Counted from the stretch's first letter, positions 1 to 9,576 are shown. The stretch: DNA of 64,000 nucleotides from Xanthomonas campestris pv. phormiicola (GCA_025666215.1 CP102593.1:1563001-1627000), one strand, 5' to 3'. The notes: generated by a model not told the origin, from the letters alone. Translations and numbers: made by a program.

Positions 1-119
1 ACAGCGGCCGCACCCAGTTGCGGCTGCGCCTGAAGGTCGGCGATTACGGGCAGCTGTCCACCTTGCTCGGCAAGCTCGACGCGCTGCCCGGGGTGGACGA
101 GGCGCGGCGCCTGGGCTGA
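1..119 (+). CDS. C-terminus of a RelA/SpoT-family (p)ppGpp enzyme (partial)
   Basis: Only the last 38 codons are present, ending in TGA at 117-119. The peptide contains LRLKVGDYGQLSTLL and ends LPGVDEARRLG. This is the pattern of the final strands and helix of the C-terminal ACT domain of long RelA/SpoT proteins, where a 'LxxVLxxLxxLPGVxEARR' segment closes the protein. That domain senses ribosome or metabolite state and controls ppGpp synthesis and hydrolysis. RelA and SpoT cannot be told apart from this fragment, and another ACT protein is possible. Confidence 0.6.
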   Translation, partial: SGRTQLRLRLKVGDYGQLSTLLGKLDALPGVDEARRLG

Positions 120-143
120 CCGGCGCCGCGCGCCGCGCGCGCA

Positions 144-162
144 TGCATGGTCTTGCCATGCA
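144..162. terminator. Small inverted repeat between relA/spoT-like gene and next gene
   Basis: TGCATGG and CCATGCA form a perfect 7-bp stem around a TCTTG loop, 25 bp after the stop of the first gene and 20 bp before the next start. No T-run follows, so it is either a weak terminator or a processing hairpin. Confidence 0.35.
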
Positions 163-181
163 CGCACGCTAAGCTTGCGCG

Positions 182-1711
182 GTGAGCAAGCCGCCAGATC
201 AGGTCAGGGACGAACGCCGGCGCCCGCAGCGGCCGGTGCCGCTGTGGCGCGACCGCCGTGTCTGGCGCTGGGCGCTGGCGGCCTTGCTGCTGGCGGCGCT
301 GGCGCTGGTGATGTTCCGCCGCCCGCTGGCCGACCTGCTGTGGCCGGAAACGCGCATCCAGCAACTGCTCGACCAGGGCAATGCCGCATTGCGCGCCGGC
401 CGCCTCAGCGCGGCCGACGGCAGCGGCGCGCGCGAGCGCTACGAGGCGGCGCTGGCCCTGGACGGCGACCGCCTGCAGGCGCGGGCCGGGCTGGCCGCGA
501 CCGGTCGCGCCGCGCTCGGCCAGGCGCGTGCGGCGCTGGCCGCCGGGCGCTATGCGCAGGTGCGCTCGGCGCTGGCGCTGGCGCGCGCGCTGCAGGTGCC
601 GCGCGCCGAGGCCGATCGCATCGACGCGGCCTTGCGCCAGCGCGAGGCCGCGCATGCCGGGCTCGACCAACTGCTGCAACAGGCGGCGCAGGCCCAGCGC
701 GAGGGCCGCCTGGACGGCACCCCCGACGCGGCGCTGCCGCTGTACCGGCAGGTGCTGGAGTTCGCCCCGGAACGGACCGAGGCGCTGGAAGGCCGCGAGG
801 ATGTCCTGTCGGAATTGCTGCAGCGCGCGCAGGCGGCGCTGGCGCGCGGCGACGTGGCGGCGGCCGCGGCTCTGGTGGACAGCGCCCGCGACTACGACCC
901 CGGGCACGTCGAGCTGCCGGCGGCGCAGGCCGCGCTGAATCGGGCGCTGGAAGCCTTGCAGCGCGAAGCCGATGTCGCGCTGCGCCGGCAGCGGCTGGAC
1001 GCGGCGGCGCGGGCGCTGGCCAGGCTGCGCGCCGCGGCCCCCGATGCTGCCGGCGCGCGCGATGGCGCCGAACGCGTGGCCGCGGCGTATGCGGCGCAGG
1101 CCACGCGCGCCGCGGCCGATTTCCGTTTCGCCGAGGCCGAGCGCGCGTTGCAGAAGGGGCAGGCGGTGGCGCCCGACAGCCGTGCGCTGGCCGACGCGCG
1201 GCAGGCGCTGACGCGTGCGCGGCAGCGCCAGGCCACGCTGCATTCGCCGCTGTCGCCCGCCGCGCGCGCGCGCCGCCTGCAGGCATTGCTGGCAGAGCTG
1301 CAGGCGGCCGAGGCGCGCGGCGACTGGCTGACCCCGCCCGGCAGCAGCGCCTACGACGCGCTGCAGGCGGCGCAGGTGCTGGCGCCGCGCGATGCCCGCG
1401 TGCGCAGCGCCGAGCAGCGCGTGCTGGCGGCGCTGCGGCGCTGTTTCGACGACGAATTGCGGGGCAACCGGGTGCTGGCGGCGAGCGCGTGCTACGACGC
1501 CTGGCGTGCGCTGGCGCCGGGCGGCAACGGCGTGGCCGCGGCACGCCGGCGTCTGGCGCAGCGCTGGCTCGCGGTCGGCGACGAGCGCCTGAGCGCCGGC
1601 GACGCCGACTTCGCGCGCGAGGCGCTGCGTCGCGCCCGCGCGATCGATCTGGCAACGCCGGAACTGGTCGCGTTCGAGCGCCGCTTGCGCAGTCTGTCGC
1701 CTGGGCGTTGA
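182..1711 (+). CDS. TPR-like inner-membrane protein, function unknown
   Basis: 509 aa from a GTG start. A short basic cytoplasmic head (rich in R, P and D) is followed by one membrane segment at about residues 29-45 (WALAALLLAALALVMF). The rest is almost pure amphipathic alpha-helix rich in Ala, Arg, Leu and Glu, with recurring 'A...GR...A...AL' spacing like degenerate TPR repeats (for example ALALDGDRLQARAGLAATG). This predicts a single-pass protein with a large periplasmic TPR-type solenoid, probably a scaffold. No catalytic motif is visible. It follows the RelA/SpoT-like gene by 60 bp. The GTG start keeps the positive head before the membrane segment, as expected for topology. I do not recognise a named family beyond TPR-like. 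Confidence 0.7.
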   Translation: MSKPPDQVRDERRRPQRPVPLWRDRRVWRWALAALLLAALALVMFRRPLADLLWPETRIQQLLDQGNAALRAGRLSAADGSGARERYEAALALDGDRLQARAGLAATGRAALGQARAALAAGRYAQVRSALALARALQVPRAEADRIDAALRQREAAHAGLDQLLQQAAQAQREGRLDGTPDAALPLYRQVLEFAPERTEALEGREDVLSELLQRAQAALARGDVAAAAALVDSARDYDPGHVELPAAQAALNRALEALQREADVALRRQRLDAAARALARLRAAAPDAAGARDGAERVAAAYAAQATRAAADFRFAEAERALQKGQAVAPDSRALADARQALTRARQRQATLHSPLSPAARARRLQALLAELQAAEARGDWLTPPGSSAYDALQAAQVLAPRDARVRSAEQRVLAALRRCFDDELRGNRVLAASACYDAWRALAPGGNGVAAARRRLAQRWLAVGDERLSAGDADFAREALRRARAIDLATPELVAFERRLRSLSPGR

Positions 1712-1914
1712 GCGGCGTTGCGCGGGGAACTCGATTCCTGCGGGAGGGGCGTGTGTGCCCTTGGGATAGGTTCGTAATGGCTGTCGAAGCGCGTTGTTTC
1801 GCAGCCGTGTCGCGGTGGATGATCCGAGGTCTCCCGGAACCTCTGCTGGGGCTTGTTGGGGCATTGCAGGCCCAGCTTTGGCCATGTCCGAAGTCGCGGC
1901 AGTTCCGAGCTCCC

Positions 1915-2110
1915 GCGTCGCGACTAAAGTCGCTCCCACAAGGGGCGCGCGGCGGGTGCACTGGGTGCACTGCAAGAAGGGCTTCAGCCTCGGCAGTTGC
2001 CGAAGCCGTCGTAGTTCCGCACTTCGTTCGTCGCGGCTGAAGCCGCTCCACAGGGGGGCGCGGCCGGCGTGCCGGGTGCACTGTGGGAGGGCCTTCAGCC
2101 CCGACGCGAG
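1915..2110. repeat. Cluster of REP-like hairpin repeats in a 480-bp gene-free stretch
   Basis: The gap 1712-2189 has no credible gene. It carries at least three copies of a short palindromic family: CGCGACTAAAGTCGCTCCC near 1918, CGCGGCTGAAGCCGCTCCAC near 2031, and the opposite orientation TGTGGGAGGGCCTTCAGCCC near 2082. Between them lie GGTGCACTG-type spacers. The same family recurs at 36.67-37.35 kb and 41.08-41.21 kb. The overlapping open frames here lie inside the repeats and are not genes. Confidence 0.75.
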
Positions 2111-2189
2111 ACGGTCGAGTGGCGGCTGGTCATTCTGGCTGCTCCAAGCCTCTCCGCTGGCCGGCAGAGACCGATAGCTGCGCGGAGCC

Positions 2190-4286
2190 CTAGTCCAGAA
2201 ACACCTGCCGCACCGTGGCGCGCGCCGCATCCAGCGAGAAGTGCGTGGCGATGTTGCGCAGGCCGTTGCCGGCCAGCGTGTTCCACAGCGCCTCGTCGGT
2301 GTACAGCTGCGCCAGCGCGGCGACGAACTGCGGCGCGGTCTCGGCGATCAGTACGTCCTCGCCATGGCGCAGGTGCATGCCTTCCACCGCGCACGGCGTG
2401 GCCACCACCGGCTGCCCGTGCGCCATGCTCAGGTTGACCTTGCCCTTGACCCCGGCGCCGAAGCGCAGCGGCGCCACCGCGATGCGGATGCCGTCCATGT
2501 AGGCGACGATGTCCGGCACGTAGCCGAGCAATTCCACCCCGGGCGTGGCGGCGCCGAGGCGGCGGATGTCGTCGGGCATGTCGGCGCCGATGCAGTGGAA
2601 GCGCAGGTCCGGCAGCAGCGCGCGCAGCGGCGCGAACACCTCCTGCAGGAACCAGCGCACCGCATCCACGTTGGGCGCATGGCGGAAGCCGCCGACGAAC
2701 ACCAGATCGCGGCGTTGCGCCCACGGCAGGCCCGGTCCGGCCACGTCGTGCAGATTGGAGATCAACGCGGTGCGCACCTGCGGCGCCTCGCGCTGCAGCT
2801 GTTCGCGCTCGACCCCGCTGACCAGCACGGTGACATCGACCTGCGCCATCACCTCCAGCTCGCGCGCGCGGGTGCGCTCGGCCTCGCGCAGCAGCCGTGC
2901 GTCGCCGGCCAGTTCGGCGCCGCGGCGCTCGCGCAGGTAGTGCAGGTCCACGGTGTCGAACAGCCGCCGCGCCTGCGGCGCGAAGCGGCGCAGCAGCGGC
3001 AGGCAGGCATGGGCGACGTGGTGGCGCACCAGCAGCACCGCATGGAAGCGCGCGCCGTGCTGCTGCAGGAACCCGCTCACGCTCTTCAGATAGGGCGCAT
3101 ACCACACCTCCACGCCCAGCCGCTGCAGCGCCTCGCTGTGGCGGCTGGCGTACTCGCGGCCGCTGGGCACGAACACCACGTGCGCGCCTTCCTGCAGCAG
3201 CAGCCGGATCAGGTTGAGCTGGCGCAGCGAGGCCGAGTCGCGGTCCGGCTGCGGCAGCGCTTCGTCGATGATCAGCACCTGGCGCTGCCGCCGGTGCAGC
3301 TGCGCCGGGGTCGGCGTGGTATCCGGCGGCAACTGCCGCGCCAGCACGTCGGCCCATTTGGCCGCGAACACGCCGCGGTTGCGCACCTGGTAGGCCTTGA
3401 TGCCGGTGCCGGTGTCGGTGCCGTTGCTGGTGCCCTCGTCGTGCACCACCTGGCTCGCCGGCTGCAGCAGGGTGCGCAGTCCGGCCTTGCGTACGGCGAA
3501 GGCGAGGTCGGTGTCTTCGTAGTAGGCCGGCATGTAGCGGGTATCGAAGCCGCCCAGCGCCAGGAAGCGTTCGCGCTCGATCGCAAGTGCCGCGCCGGCG
3601 CCGTAGTCGATGTCACGCAGGTAGGCGTAGCGCGGGTCGTCCGGCGATTCGAAGCGGCCGTAGCTCCAGGCGCTGCCGTCGGCGAAGACCACGCCGCCGG
3701 CTTCCTGCAGGCGCCCGTCCGGGTACAGCAGTTGCGCGGCGACCAGCCCGGCGTGCGGCACCTGCGCGAAGGTGTCCAGCAGCGCGTCCAGCCAGCCCGG
3801 TTGCGGCACCGTGTCGTTGTTGAGGAACACCAGGTAGCGTCCGCGCGCGCGCGCCGCGCCGTCGTTGCAGGTGGCGATGAAGCCGCCGTTTTGCGCCCGC
3901 ACGTGATAGTGCAGGCCCTGGATCTGCGGCAGCCATTGCGCGGTCTGGTCGCTGCTGCCGTCGTCGATCACCAGGATCTCGCAGGCCGCCGCCGGCGGGT
4001 GCGCGGCCAGCGCGCGCAGGCAGGCGAGGGTGTGTGCGACATGGTTGTAGACCGGGATCACGATGCTCGCCAGCGGCGCGTCGCTGGCCGGCACCGCGAA
4101 GGCGGCGAACGGCTGCGGCGCCACCGCGAACAGCGTGCGCCGCGCCGGCGGCAGCGGCTGCGCATGCACGCGCAGCCGCTGCCAGGTGCTGCGCCAGCCG
4201 CGCGTGCGCAGGCTGGCCAGGCCGCGCCGGAGCAGGCCGCTCAAGCGGTTCAGGGCGTAGCGTGCGTTCGCCCAGGACATCGACAT
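2190..4286 (-). CDS. Two-domain glycosyltransferase (GT2 + GT4-like)
   Basis: About 698 aa. The N-terminal half is a GT-A family 2 transferase: SIVIPVYNH at ~residue 75, the nucleotide-binding ILVIDDGSSDQT, then FLNNDTVPQPGWLDALL (DxD-like NND) and GGFDTRYMPAYYEDTDLAFA with the catalytic-type ED. The C-terminal third is GT-B/GT4-like: FVGGFRHAPNVDAVRWF, then IAVAPLRFGAGVKGKV and GQPVVATPCAVEGM, the usual donor-binding end. Such fusions typically build O-antigen or other surface polysaccharides. I chose the ATG at 4286 because GGAG precedes it at a good distance; a TTG start 24 bases upstream is possible. It is divergent from mrcB with a 93-bp shared promoter region. Acceptor and sugar cannot be told from sequence. 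Confidence 0.85.
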   Translation of the reverse strand: MSMSWANARYALNRLSGLLRRGLASLRTRGWRSTWQRLRVHAQPLPPARRTLFAVAPQPFAAFAVPASDAPLASIVIPVYNHVAHTLACLRALAAHPPAAACEILVIDDGSSDQTAQWLPQIQGLHYHVRAQNGGFIATCNDGAARARGRYLVFLNNDTVPQPGWLDALLDTFAQVPHAGLVAAQLLYPDGRLQEAGGVVFADGSAWSYGRFESPDDPRYAYLRDIDYGAGAALAIERERFLALGGFDTRYMPAYYEDTDLAFAVRKAGLRTLLQPASQVVHDEGTSNGTDTGTGIKAYQVRNRGVFAAKWADVLARQLPPDTTPTPAQLHRRQRQVLIIDEALPQPDRDSASLRQLNLIRLLLQEGAHVVFVPSGREYASRHSEALQRLGVEVWYAPYLKSVSGFLQQHGARFHAVLLVRHHVAHACLPLLRRFAPQARRLFDTVDLHYLRERRGAELAGDARLLREAERTRARELEVMAQVDVTVLVSGVEREQLQREAPQVRTALISNLHDVAGPGLPWAQRRDLVFVGGFRHAPNVDAVRWFLQEVFAPLRALLPDLRFHCIGADMPDDIRRLGAATPGVELLGYVPDIVAYMDGIRIAVAPLRFGAGVKGKVNLSMAHGQPVVATPCAVEGMHLRHGEDVLIAETAPQFVAALAQLYTDEALWNTLAGNGLRNIATHFSLDAARATVRQVFLD

Positions 4287-4379
4287 CCGTTGCAACTCCA
4301 GCTGAAACAAAGGGGCCCCCGCGCCGCGCTGCCTGCTGGCCTGCGCTAGACTCGCCGGAATTTACATTCTCGCATCCCC

Positions 4380-6827
4380 GTGCCACGACGCTACGACGAC
4401 AACGACACCGACGATCAGGACACCGACGATCTCGACAGCGGCGCCTCGCCCTGGCGCCGGCGCCTGCTCACCTGGGGCCTGGCCGCCACCGCGCTGGGCC
4501 TGGGCTTCCTGATCCCGTACACGGTCTATCTGAACAAGCAGGTGACGCAGCGCTTCGGCGAACTGCGCTGGCAGATTCCGACCCGGGTCTACGCCCGCCC
4601 GCTGGCGCTGGCGCCGGACACGGCGATGGACGCGCAGACGCTGAAGACCGAACTGGACGCGGCCAGCTACCGCGAGGACGCCGGCGCGCAGCGCCCCGGC
4701 ACATACCAGCAGGACGGTAGCCGCTTCGTCATCGCCAGCCGCGGCTACATCGACGTCGATGGCCGGGTCGCGCCCAGGCGGGTGGAAGTGAGCCTGTCCG
4801 GCGGCCGCGTGGCGGCATTGCGCGATGCGCAGACGCGCAAGTCGCTCACTGCCGCGCGCCTGGATCCGGCGCGCATCGCCACCTTGTACGGGCAGAAGCA
4901 GGAAGAGCGGCGGCTGGTGCGGGTGGACGAAGTGCCCGAGCTGCTGGTCACCGGCCTGCAGGCGGTGGAAGACCGCGACTTCAACTATCACCACGGCGTC
5001 GATCTCAGCGGCATGGTGCGCGCGGCGTGGGTGATGGTGCGCTCCGGCGGCAAGAGCCGGCAGGGCGCCAGCACCCTGACCCAGCAGCTGGCGCGCAGCG
5101 GCCTGCTCGGCATCGGCAAGGAACAGACGCTCACCCGCAAGTTCAACGAGATCCTGTACGCGCTGATCATGGAGGCGCGCTACGACAAGCGCACCATCCT
5201 CGAGGCCTATCTGAACCAGGTGTACCTGGGCCAGCGCGGCAGCCAGGCGATCCACGGCGTGGCCTCGGGCGCGGAGTTCTGGTTCGGGCGCGAACTGGAT
5301 TCGCTGCCGCCGGAACAGGTGGCGCTGCTGATCGGCCTGGTCAAGGGGCCGTCCTACTACGATCCGCGGCGCTTCCCCGAGCGCGCGCTGGACCGGCGCA
5401 ACTTCGTGCTCGGCAAGCTGCGCGAGAGCGAACTGATCGACGAACCGACCTACCGCAAGGCGCTGGCCGCGCCGTTGGGGGTGCCGGCCAATCCGGGGCT
5501 GGTCGCGGCCAACCGTTTCCCCGCGTATGTGGACCTGGTGCGCCGCCAGCTGGCGCGCGACTACCCGGAAAGCGCGCTGCAGGGCGCCGGGCTGAGCGTG
5601 CTGACCGGCATGTCGCCGTCGGCGCAGGCCTATGCCGAAGGCGCGGTGACCCGCACCCTCACCGCGCTGGAGACCAACAAGAAACGGCCGCCGCTGCAGG
5701 CCGGGCTGGTGCTGACCGACACCCACAACGGCGACGTGCTGGCGGTGGTCGGCAGCCGCGACGTGTCGCAGCCGGGCTTCAATCGCGCGATCGAGGCGCA
5801 GCGCCAGGTCGGCTCGCTGCTCAAGCCGTTCGTGTACCTGCTGGCGCTGGCGCAACCGGACCACTACTCGCTGGCCAGTTGGGTCGACGATTCGCCGGTG
5901 ACGGTGCAGCTCGGCCGCGGCAAGCGCTGGACCCCGGGCAATTCCGACAACCGCAGTCACGGCACGGTACGCGTGGTCGATGCGCTGGCGCATTCGTACA
6001 ACCAGGCCACGGTGCGGATCGGCATGCAGGTCGGGCCGGAGCGGGTGGCGCAGCTGATCAAGGTGCTGGCCGGGCTCGAGGCCGAGAACAATCCGTCGCT
6101 GATCCTGGGCGCGACCGACCAGAGTCCGTACGCGATGACCCAGCTGTACCAGTTCCTCGCCTCCGGCGGCGAGATCCAGCCGCTGCACGCGGTGCGCGGC
6201 GTGCTCGATCCGCAGGGCAAGCTGCTCAAGCGCTACGACAAGGCCCCGGCGCCGGCGCAGGAAGGCGATTCGGTCGCCGCCAACCTGGTCGGGCTGGCGC
6301 TGCAGCAGGTGGTCAGCAACGGCACCGCGCGGCAGCTGCTCGGCGACGGCCTGGGCAGGCTGACCCCGGCCGGCAAGACCGGCACCAGCAACGATGGCGT
6401 GGACAGCTGGTACGCCGGCTACACCGGCGATCATCTGGCGGTGATCTGGATCGGCAACGACCAGAACAAGCAGACCGGCCTGTACGGCGCCACCGGCGCG
6501 ATGCGGGTGTGGTCGGGCATCTTCGCGCGGCTGCCGAGTTCGCCGTTGAAGGTGCAGGGCAAGGGCATCGACTGGCAATGGATGGATCCGGCCGGCAGCA
6601 ACAGCACCGATCCCAGCTGCCCCGGCGCGCGCCAGTTCCCGTTCGTGGTCGGCTTCGCCCCGGCGTACGCGCCGTGCGCGCCGCCGCAGGCGCTGCCCGA
6701 GGAAGGCCAGCCCGCCGAGGGCGAGGGCGAGCAGAGCCGTGGCGGCGGCTGGCGCAGCTGGTTCGGCCTGGACAAGAAGAAAGAAACGCCGCCCGCCGAC
6801 GCGGCGTCCACTCCCCCGGCGCAATGA
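4380..6827 (+). CDS. mrcB: Penicillin-binding protein 1B, bifunctional transglycosylase/transpeptidase
   Basis: 815 aa, GTG start. A very acidic Asp-rich cytoplasmic tail (residues 1-22) precedes one membrane segment (~30-47). A UB2H-like region follows (IPTRVYARPLALAPD), then the GT51 transglycosylase with AVEDRDFNYHHGVDLSG near residue 190, where Glu is the catalytic base, and GASTLTQQLAR. The transpeptidase part has SLLK near residue 478, SYN near 539 and KTGTS near 665, the complete active site of class A PBPs. It polymerises and cross-links peptidoglycan at the inner membrane. The tail is rich in Gln, Gly and Lys. Divergent from the glycosyltransferase gene and followed 7 bp later by a lipoprotein gene, so probably co-transcribed with it. 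Confidence 0.95.
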   Translation: MPRRYDDNDTDDQDTDDLDSGASPWRRRLLTWGLAATALGLGFLIPYTVYLNKQVTQRFGELRWQIPTRVYARPLALAPDTAMDAQTLKTELDAASYREDAGAQRPGTYQQDGSRFVIASRGYIDVDGRVAPRRVEVSLSGGRVAALRDAQTRKSLTAARLDPARIATLYGQKQEERRLVRVDEVPELLVTGLQAVEDRDFNYHHGVDLSGMVRAAWVMVRSGGKSRQGASTLTQQLARSGLLGIGKEQTLTRKFNEILYALIMEARYDKRTILEAYLNQVYLGQRGSQAIHGVASGAEFWFGRELDSLPPEQVALLIGLVKGPSYYDPRRFPERALDRRNFVLGKLRESELIDEPTYRKALAAPLGVPANPGLVAANRFPAYVDLVRRQLARDYPESALQGAGLSVLTGMSPSAQAYAEGAVTRTLTALETNKKRPPLQAGLVLTDTHNGDVLAVVGSRDVSQPGFNRAIEAQRQVGSLLKPFVYLLALAQPDHYSLASWVDDSPVTVQLGRGKRWTPGNSDNRSHGTVRVVDALAHSYNQATVRIGMQVGPERVAQLIKVLAGLEAENNPSLILGATDQSPYAMTQLYQFLASGGEIQPLHAVRGVLDPQGKLLKRYDKAPAPAQEGDSVAANLVGLALQQVVSNGTARQLLGDGLGRLTPAGKTGTSNDGVDSWYAGYTGDHLAVIWIGNDQNKQTGLYGATGAMRVWSGIFARLPSSPLKVQGKGIDWQWMDPAGSNSTDPSCPGARQFPFVVGFAPAYAPCAPPQALPEEGQPAEGEGEQSRGGGWRSWFGLDKKKETPPADAASTPPAQ

Positions 6828-6834
6828 TCCACGG

Positions 6835-7368
6835 ATGCCTGCCATGACCCGACCTACCTCCACCCTCGCCATCGCCGCGCTCAGCCTGCTGCTGGCCTCC
6901 TGCGTCAGCGCGCCGCCGCCGCCCCCGCCGCCGCCGGTGGACACCACCACCCCGGCGCAGCGGCTGGCGGCGATCGAGGCCAGCGGCGGCGCCGACGACA
7001 CCGAACTGAGCGTGCAGCCGTTGCGCGATCCGCAGGTCGAGGACCTGCGCGACAGCGCCAAGCGCAAGCGTGCGGCCGGCGACCTGGCCGGCGCGGCGGC
7101 GGCGCTGGACCAGGCCCTGCAACTGGTGCCGGAAGATCCGGCGCTGCTGCAGGACCGTGCCGAACTGGCGTTGCTGCTGAAGGACGACGCCGCTGCAGAG
7201 GCCTTCGCCAAGCGCGCCATCGACCTGGGTTCGCAGACCGGCCCGCTGTGCCGGCGCCACTGGGCGACGATCGAGCAGTCGCGGCTGGCCCGCGGGCAGA
7301 AGGAGAACGCGGCGTCCGCGCATGCGCATATCGAGGGCTGCACGGTGGCGGGGATCAAGCGGTATTGA
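6835..7368 (+). CDS. TPR-like lipoprotein downstream of mrcB
   Basis: 177 aa. A signal peptide ends in a lipobox (LLASC), so Cys would be lipidated. A run of prolines follows (SAPPPPPPPPV), and then helical repeats such as AAAALDQALQLVPEDPALLQDRAELALLLKDD that fit two to three TPR units. A start at 6835 or 6844 is possible; both keep the signal peptide. Its position 7 bp after mrcB, its lipoprotein nature and its TPR fold suggest a periplasmic partner of PBP1b, comparable in position but not in sequence to the E. coli activator LpoB. That role is inference. The last residues are Cys-containing (IEGCTVAGIKRY). Confidence 0.8.
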   Translation: MPAMTRPTSTLAIAALSLLLASCVSAPPPPPPPPVDTTTPAQRLAAIEASGGADDTELSVQPLRDPQVEDLRDSAKRKRAAGDLAGAAAALDQALQLVPEDPALLQDRAELALLLKDDAAAEAFAKRAIDLGSQTGPLCRRHWATIEQSRLARGQKENAASAHAHIEGCTVAGIKRY

Positions 7369-7375
7369 TCGGGAG

Positions 7376-7556
7376 CCGGGAATCGGGAATCGGGAATCGG
7401 GAATGGAGAATCGGTAAAAGCCGCGGCGTTTCTGGTGGGTTGCAATCGCGGCGATGGCGGGCCTTTCTGCTGCGTCGGCGGACACAGCAACTAGCGTAGT
7501 GGTAGCGCCGCTTTTACCCATTCCCGAATCCCGATTCCCCATTCCCGGCTTTCCCC
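7376..7556. repeat. GGGAATCGGGAATCG repeat and its inverted partner
   Basis: Four tandem GGGAATC-type units start near 7379. The complementary CATTCCCGAATCCCGATTCC block lies at 7519-7552, directly before the dinG-like start. The two arms could pair over a ~100-bp loop. Such runs sit between genes throughout xanthomonad genomes. No coding potential is seen in 7369-7557. Confidence 0.75.
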
Positions 7557-7557
7557 C

Positions 7558-9576
7558 ATGTCCCTCAGCCACGCCAGCACCGAAGCCCTGAGCGAAGGCG
7601 GTGCGCTTGCCCGCCAGCTGGATGCGTTCGTGCCGCGTGCGGCGCAGCTGCGGCTGACCGCGGCGATCGCCGAGGCGTTCGAGCAGCGCGACGTGCTGCT
7701 CGCCGAGGCCGGCACCGGCACCGGCAAGACCTATGCGTACCTGGTGCCGGCGCTGCTGTCGGGGCTGAAGACCATCGTCTCCACCGGCACCCGCGCGCTG
7801 CAGGACCAGCTCTACCACCGCGACCTGCCGCGGGTGCGCGCGGCGCTGGGCGTGGGCCTGAACAGCGCGCTGCTGAAGGGGCGCGCCAACTATCTGTGCA
7901 AGTACCGGCTGGAGCAGGCCAAGGGCGAGCCGCATTTCACCTCGCGCGAGCAGATCGCGCAGTTCCAGCGCATCGTCGCCTGGGGCGGGCGCACCCGCTT
8001 CGGCGACATCGCCGAGCTGGACGCGCTGCCCGACGATTCGCCGCTGCTGCCGATGGTCACCTCGACCATGGACAACTGCCTGGGTACCGAGTGCCCGTTC
8101 TGGGGCGAGTGCTTCGTGGTGCAGGCGCGGCAGCGCGCGCAGGCCGCCGACGTGGTGGTGGTCAACCACCATCTGCTGCTGGCCGACCTGGCGCTGAAGC
8201 AGGAGGGCTTCGGCGAGATCCTGCCCGGCGCGCAGGCCTTCGTCATCGACGAGGCGCACCAGTTGCCGGAACTGGCGGCCAACTTCTTCGGCGAGAGCTT
8301 CGGCATGCGTCCGCTGCAGGAACTGGCGCGCGATTGCGTGGCCGAGAGCCGCCACGTCGCCGGCGCGCTGGCCAGCCTGCAGGCGCCGGTGCAGGCGCTG
8401 GAGCAGGCCTTGCGCGAGCTGCGTGCGGCGATGGAAGGGTTGCCGACCCGCGGCACGCAATGGCGGCTGCTGGCCAAGCCGCAGGTACGCGATGGCTTCG
8501 ATGCGCTGCTGGCGGAACTGGCGCGCTTGCAGGAGAGCCTGGCGGGGCTGCGCGAGGCCTCGCCCGGCTTCGACGCGTGCGCCGCGCGCGCGCAGGAGAT
8601 GCGCGCGCGCCTGGGCCACTGGCTTGGCGACGACGCGCCGATCCCCGATTTCGACGCCGAGCCGGCGCCGCCGTCCAACGATGTGCTGTGGTACGAACTG
8701 AGCGCGCGCGGCTTCCGCTGCCAGCGCACGCCGCTGGACGTGTCCGGCCCGCTGCGCCTGCACCGCGAGAAGTCGCACGCGGCGTGGGTGTTCACCTCGG
8801 CGACGCTGGCGGTGAAGGGCGATTTCGAGCACATCGCCACGCGCCTGGGCTTGAGCGATCCGATGACCCTGCTGCAGCCCAGCCCGTTCGACTGGGCGCG
8901 GCAGGCGCTGTGCTATCTGCCGGCGCTGCCGGACCCGAACGCGCGCGGCTTCGGCACCGCCTTGATCGCCGCGCTGCATCCGGTGCTGCAGGCCTCGCAG
9001 GGGCGCGCCTTCCTGTTGTTCGCCTCGCACCGCGCGCTGCGCGAGGCGGCGGAGGCGCTGCGCGATGGTCCCTGGCCGCTGTTCGTGCAGGGCGAAGCGC
9101 CGCGCGCGAGCCTGCTGCAGCGCTTCCGCGAATCCGGCAACGGCGTGCTGCTCGGTTCGGCCAGCTTCCGCGAGGGCGTGGACGTGGTCGGCGATGCGCT
9201 GAGCGTGGTGGTGATCGACAAGCTGCCGTTCGCCGCGCCGGACGATCCGGTGTTCGAGGCGCGGCTGGACGCGATCCGCCGCGACGGCGGCAATCCGTTC
9301 CGCGACGAACAGCTGCCGCAGGCAGTGATCGCGCTGAAGCAGGGCGTGGGCCGGCTGATCCGCAGCGAGACCGACCGCGGCGTGCTGGTGCTGTGCGATC
9401 CTCGGCTGCTGTCCAAATCCTACGGCCGCACCTTCCTGGACTCGCTGCCGCCGTTCGCGCGCACCCGCGATGTGGAGGACGTGCGGGCGTTTTTTTCGGC
9501 GGGACTCGGGACTGGGGACCCGGGACTCGAAGAAGCGCAGGCGCACGAAGCGTGGCCGGACGATCTCGGTCGCTGA
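7558..9576 (+). CDS. ATP-dependent DNA helicase, DinG/YoaA (XPD-like) family
   Basis: 672 aa. Walker A is AGTGTGKT at residues 51-58 and the Walker B/DEAH box is DEAH at 231-234. Four cysteines at about 114, 174, 179 and 185 (C..., DNCLGTECPFWGEC) match the 4Fe-4S cluster of XPD/DinG helicases. Motif VI-like KQGVGRLIRSETDRG and SASFREGVDVVGD lie near the C-terminus. Expected role: 5'-3' unwinding of damaged or RNA-containing structures. The last ~25 codons (from FFSAGLGTGDPGLEE) read through the GGGACTCGGGACTGG repeat, so the repeat appears to have changed the C-terminal tail. The nearest E. coli relatives are YoaA and DinG. Confidence 0.93.
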   Translation: MSLSHASTEALSEGGALARQLDAFVPRAAQLRLTAAIAEAFEQRDVLLAEAGTGTGKTYAYLVPALLSGLKTIVSTGTRALQDQLYHRDLPRVRAALGVGLNSALLKGRANYLCKYRLEQAKGEPHFTSREQIAQFQRIVAWGGRTRFGDIAELDALPDDSPLLPMVTSTMDNCLGTECPFWGECFVVQARQRAQAADVVVVNHHLLLADLALKQEGFGEILPGAQAFVIDEAHQLPELAANFFGESFGMRPLQELARDCVAESRHVAGALASLQAPVQALEQALRELRAAMEGLPTRGTQWRLLAKPQVRDGFDALLAELARLQESLAGLREASPGFDACAARAQEMRARLGHWLGDDAPIPDFDAEPAPPSNDVLWYELSARGFRCQRTPLDVSGPLRLHREKSHAAWVFTSATLAVKGDFEHIATRLGLSDPMTLLQPSPFDWARQALCYLPALPDPNARGFGTALIAALHPVLQASQGRAFLLFASHRALREAAEALRDGPWPLFVQGEAPRASLLQRFRESGNGVLLGSASFREGVDVVGDALSVVVIDKLPFAAPDDPVFEARLDAIRRDGGNPFRDEQLPQAVIALKQGVGRLIRSETDRGVLVLCDPRLLSKSYGRTFLDSLPPFARTRDVEDVRAFFSAGLGTGDPGLEEAQAHEAWPDDLGR

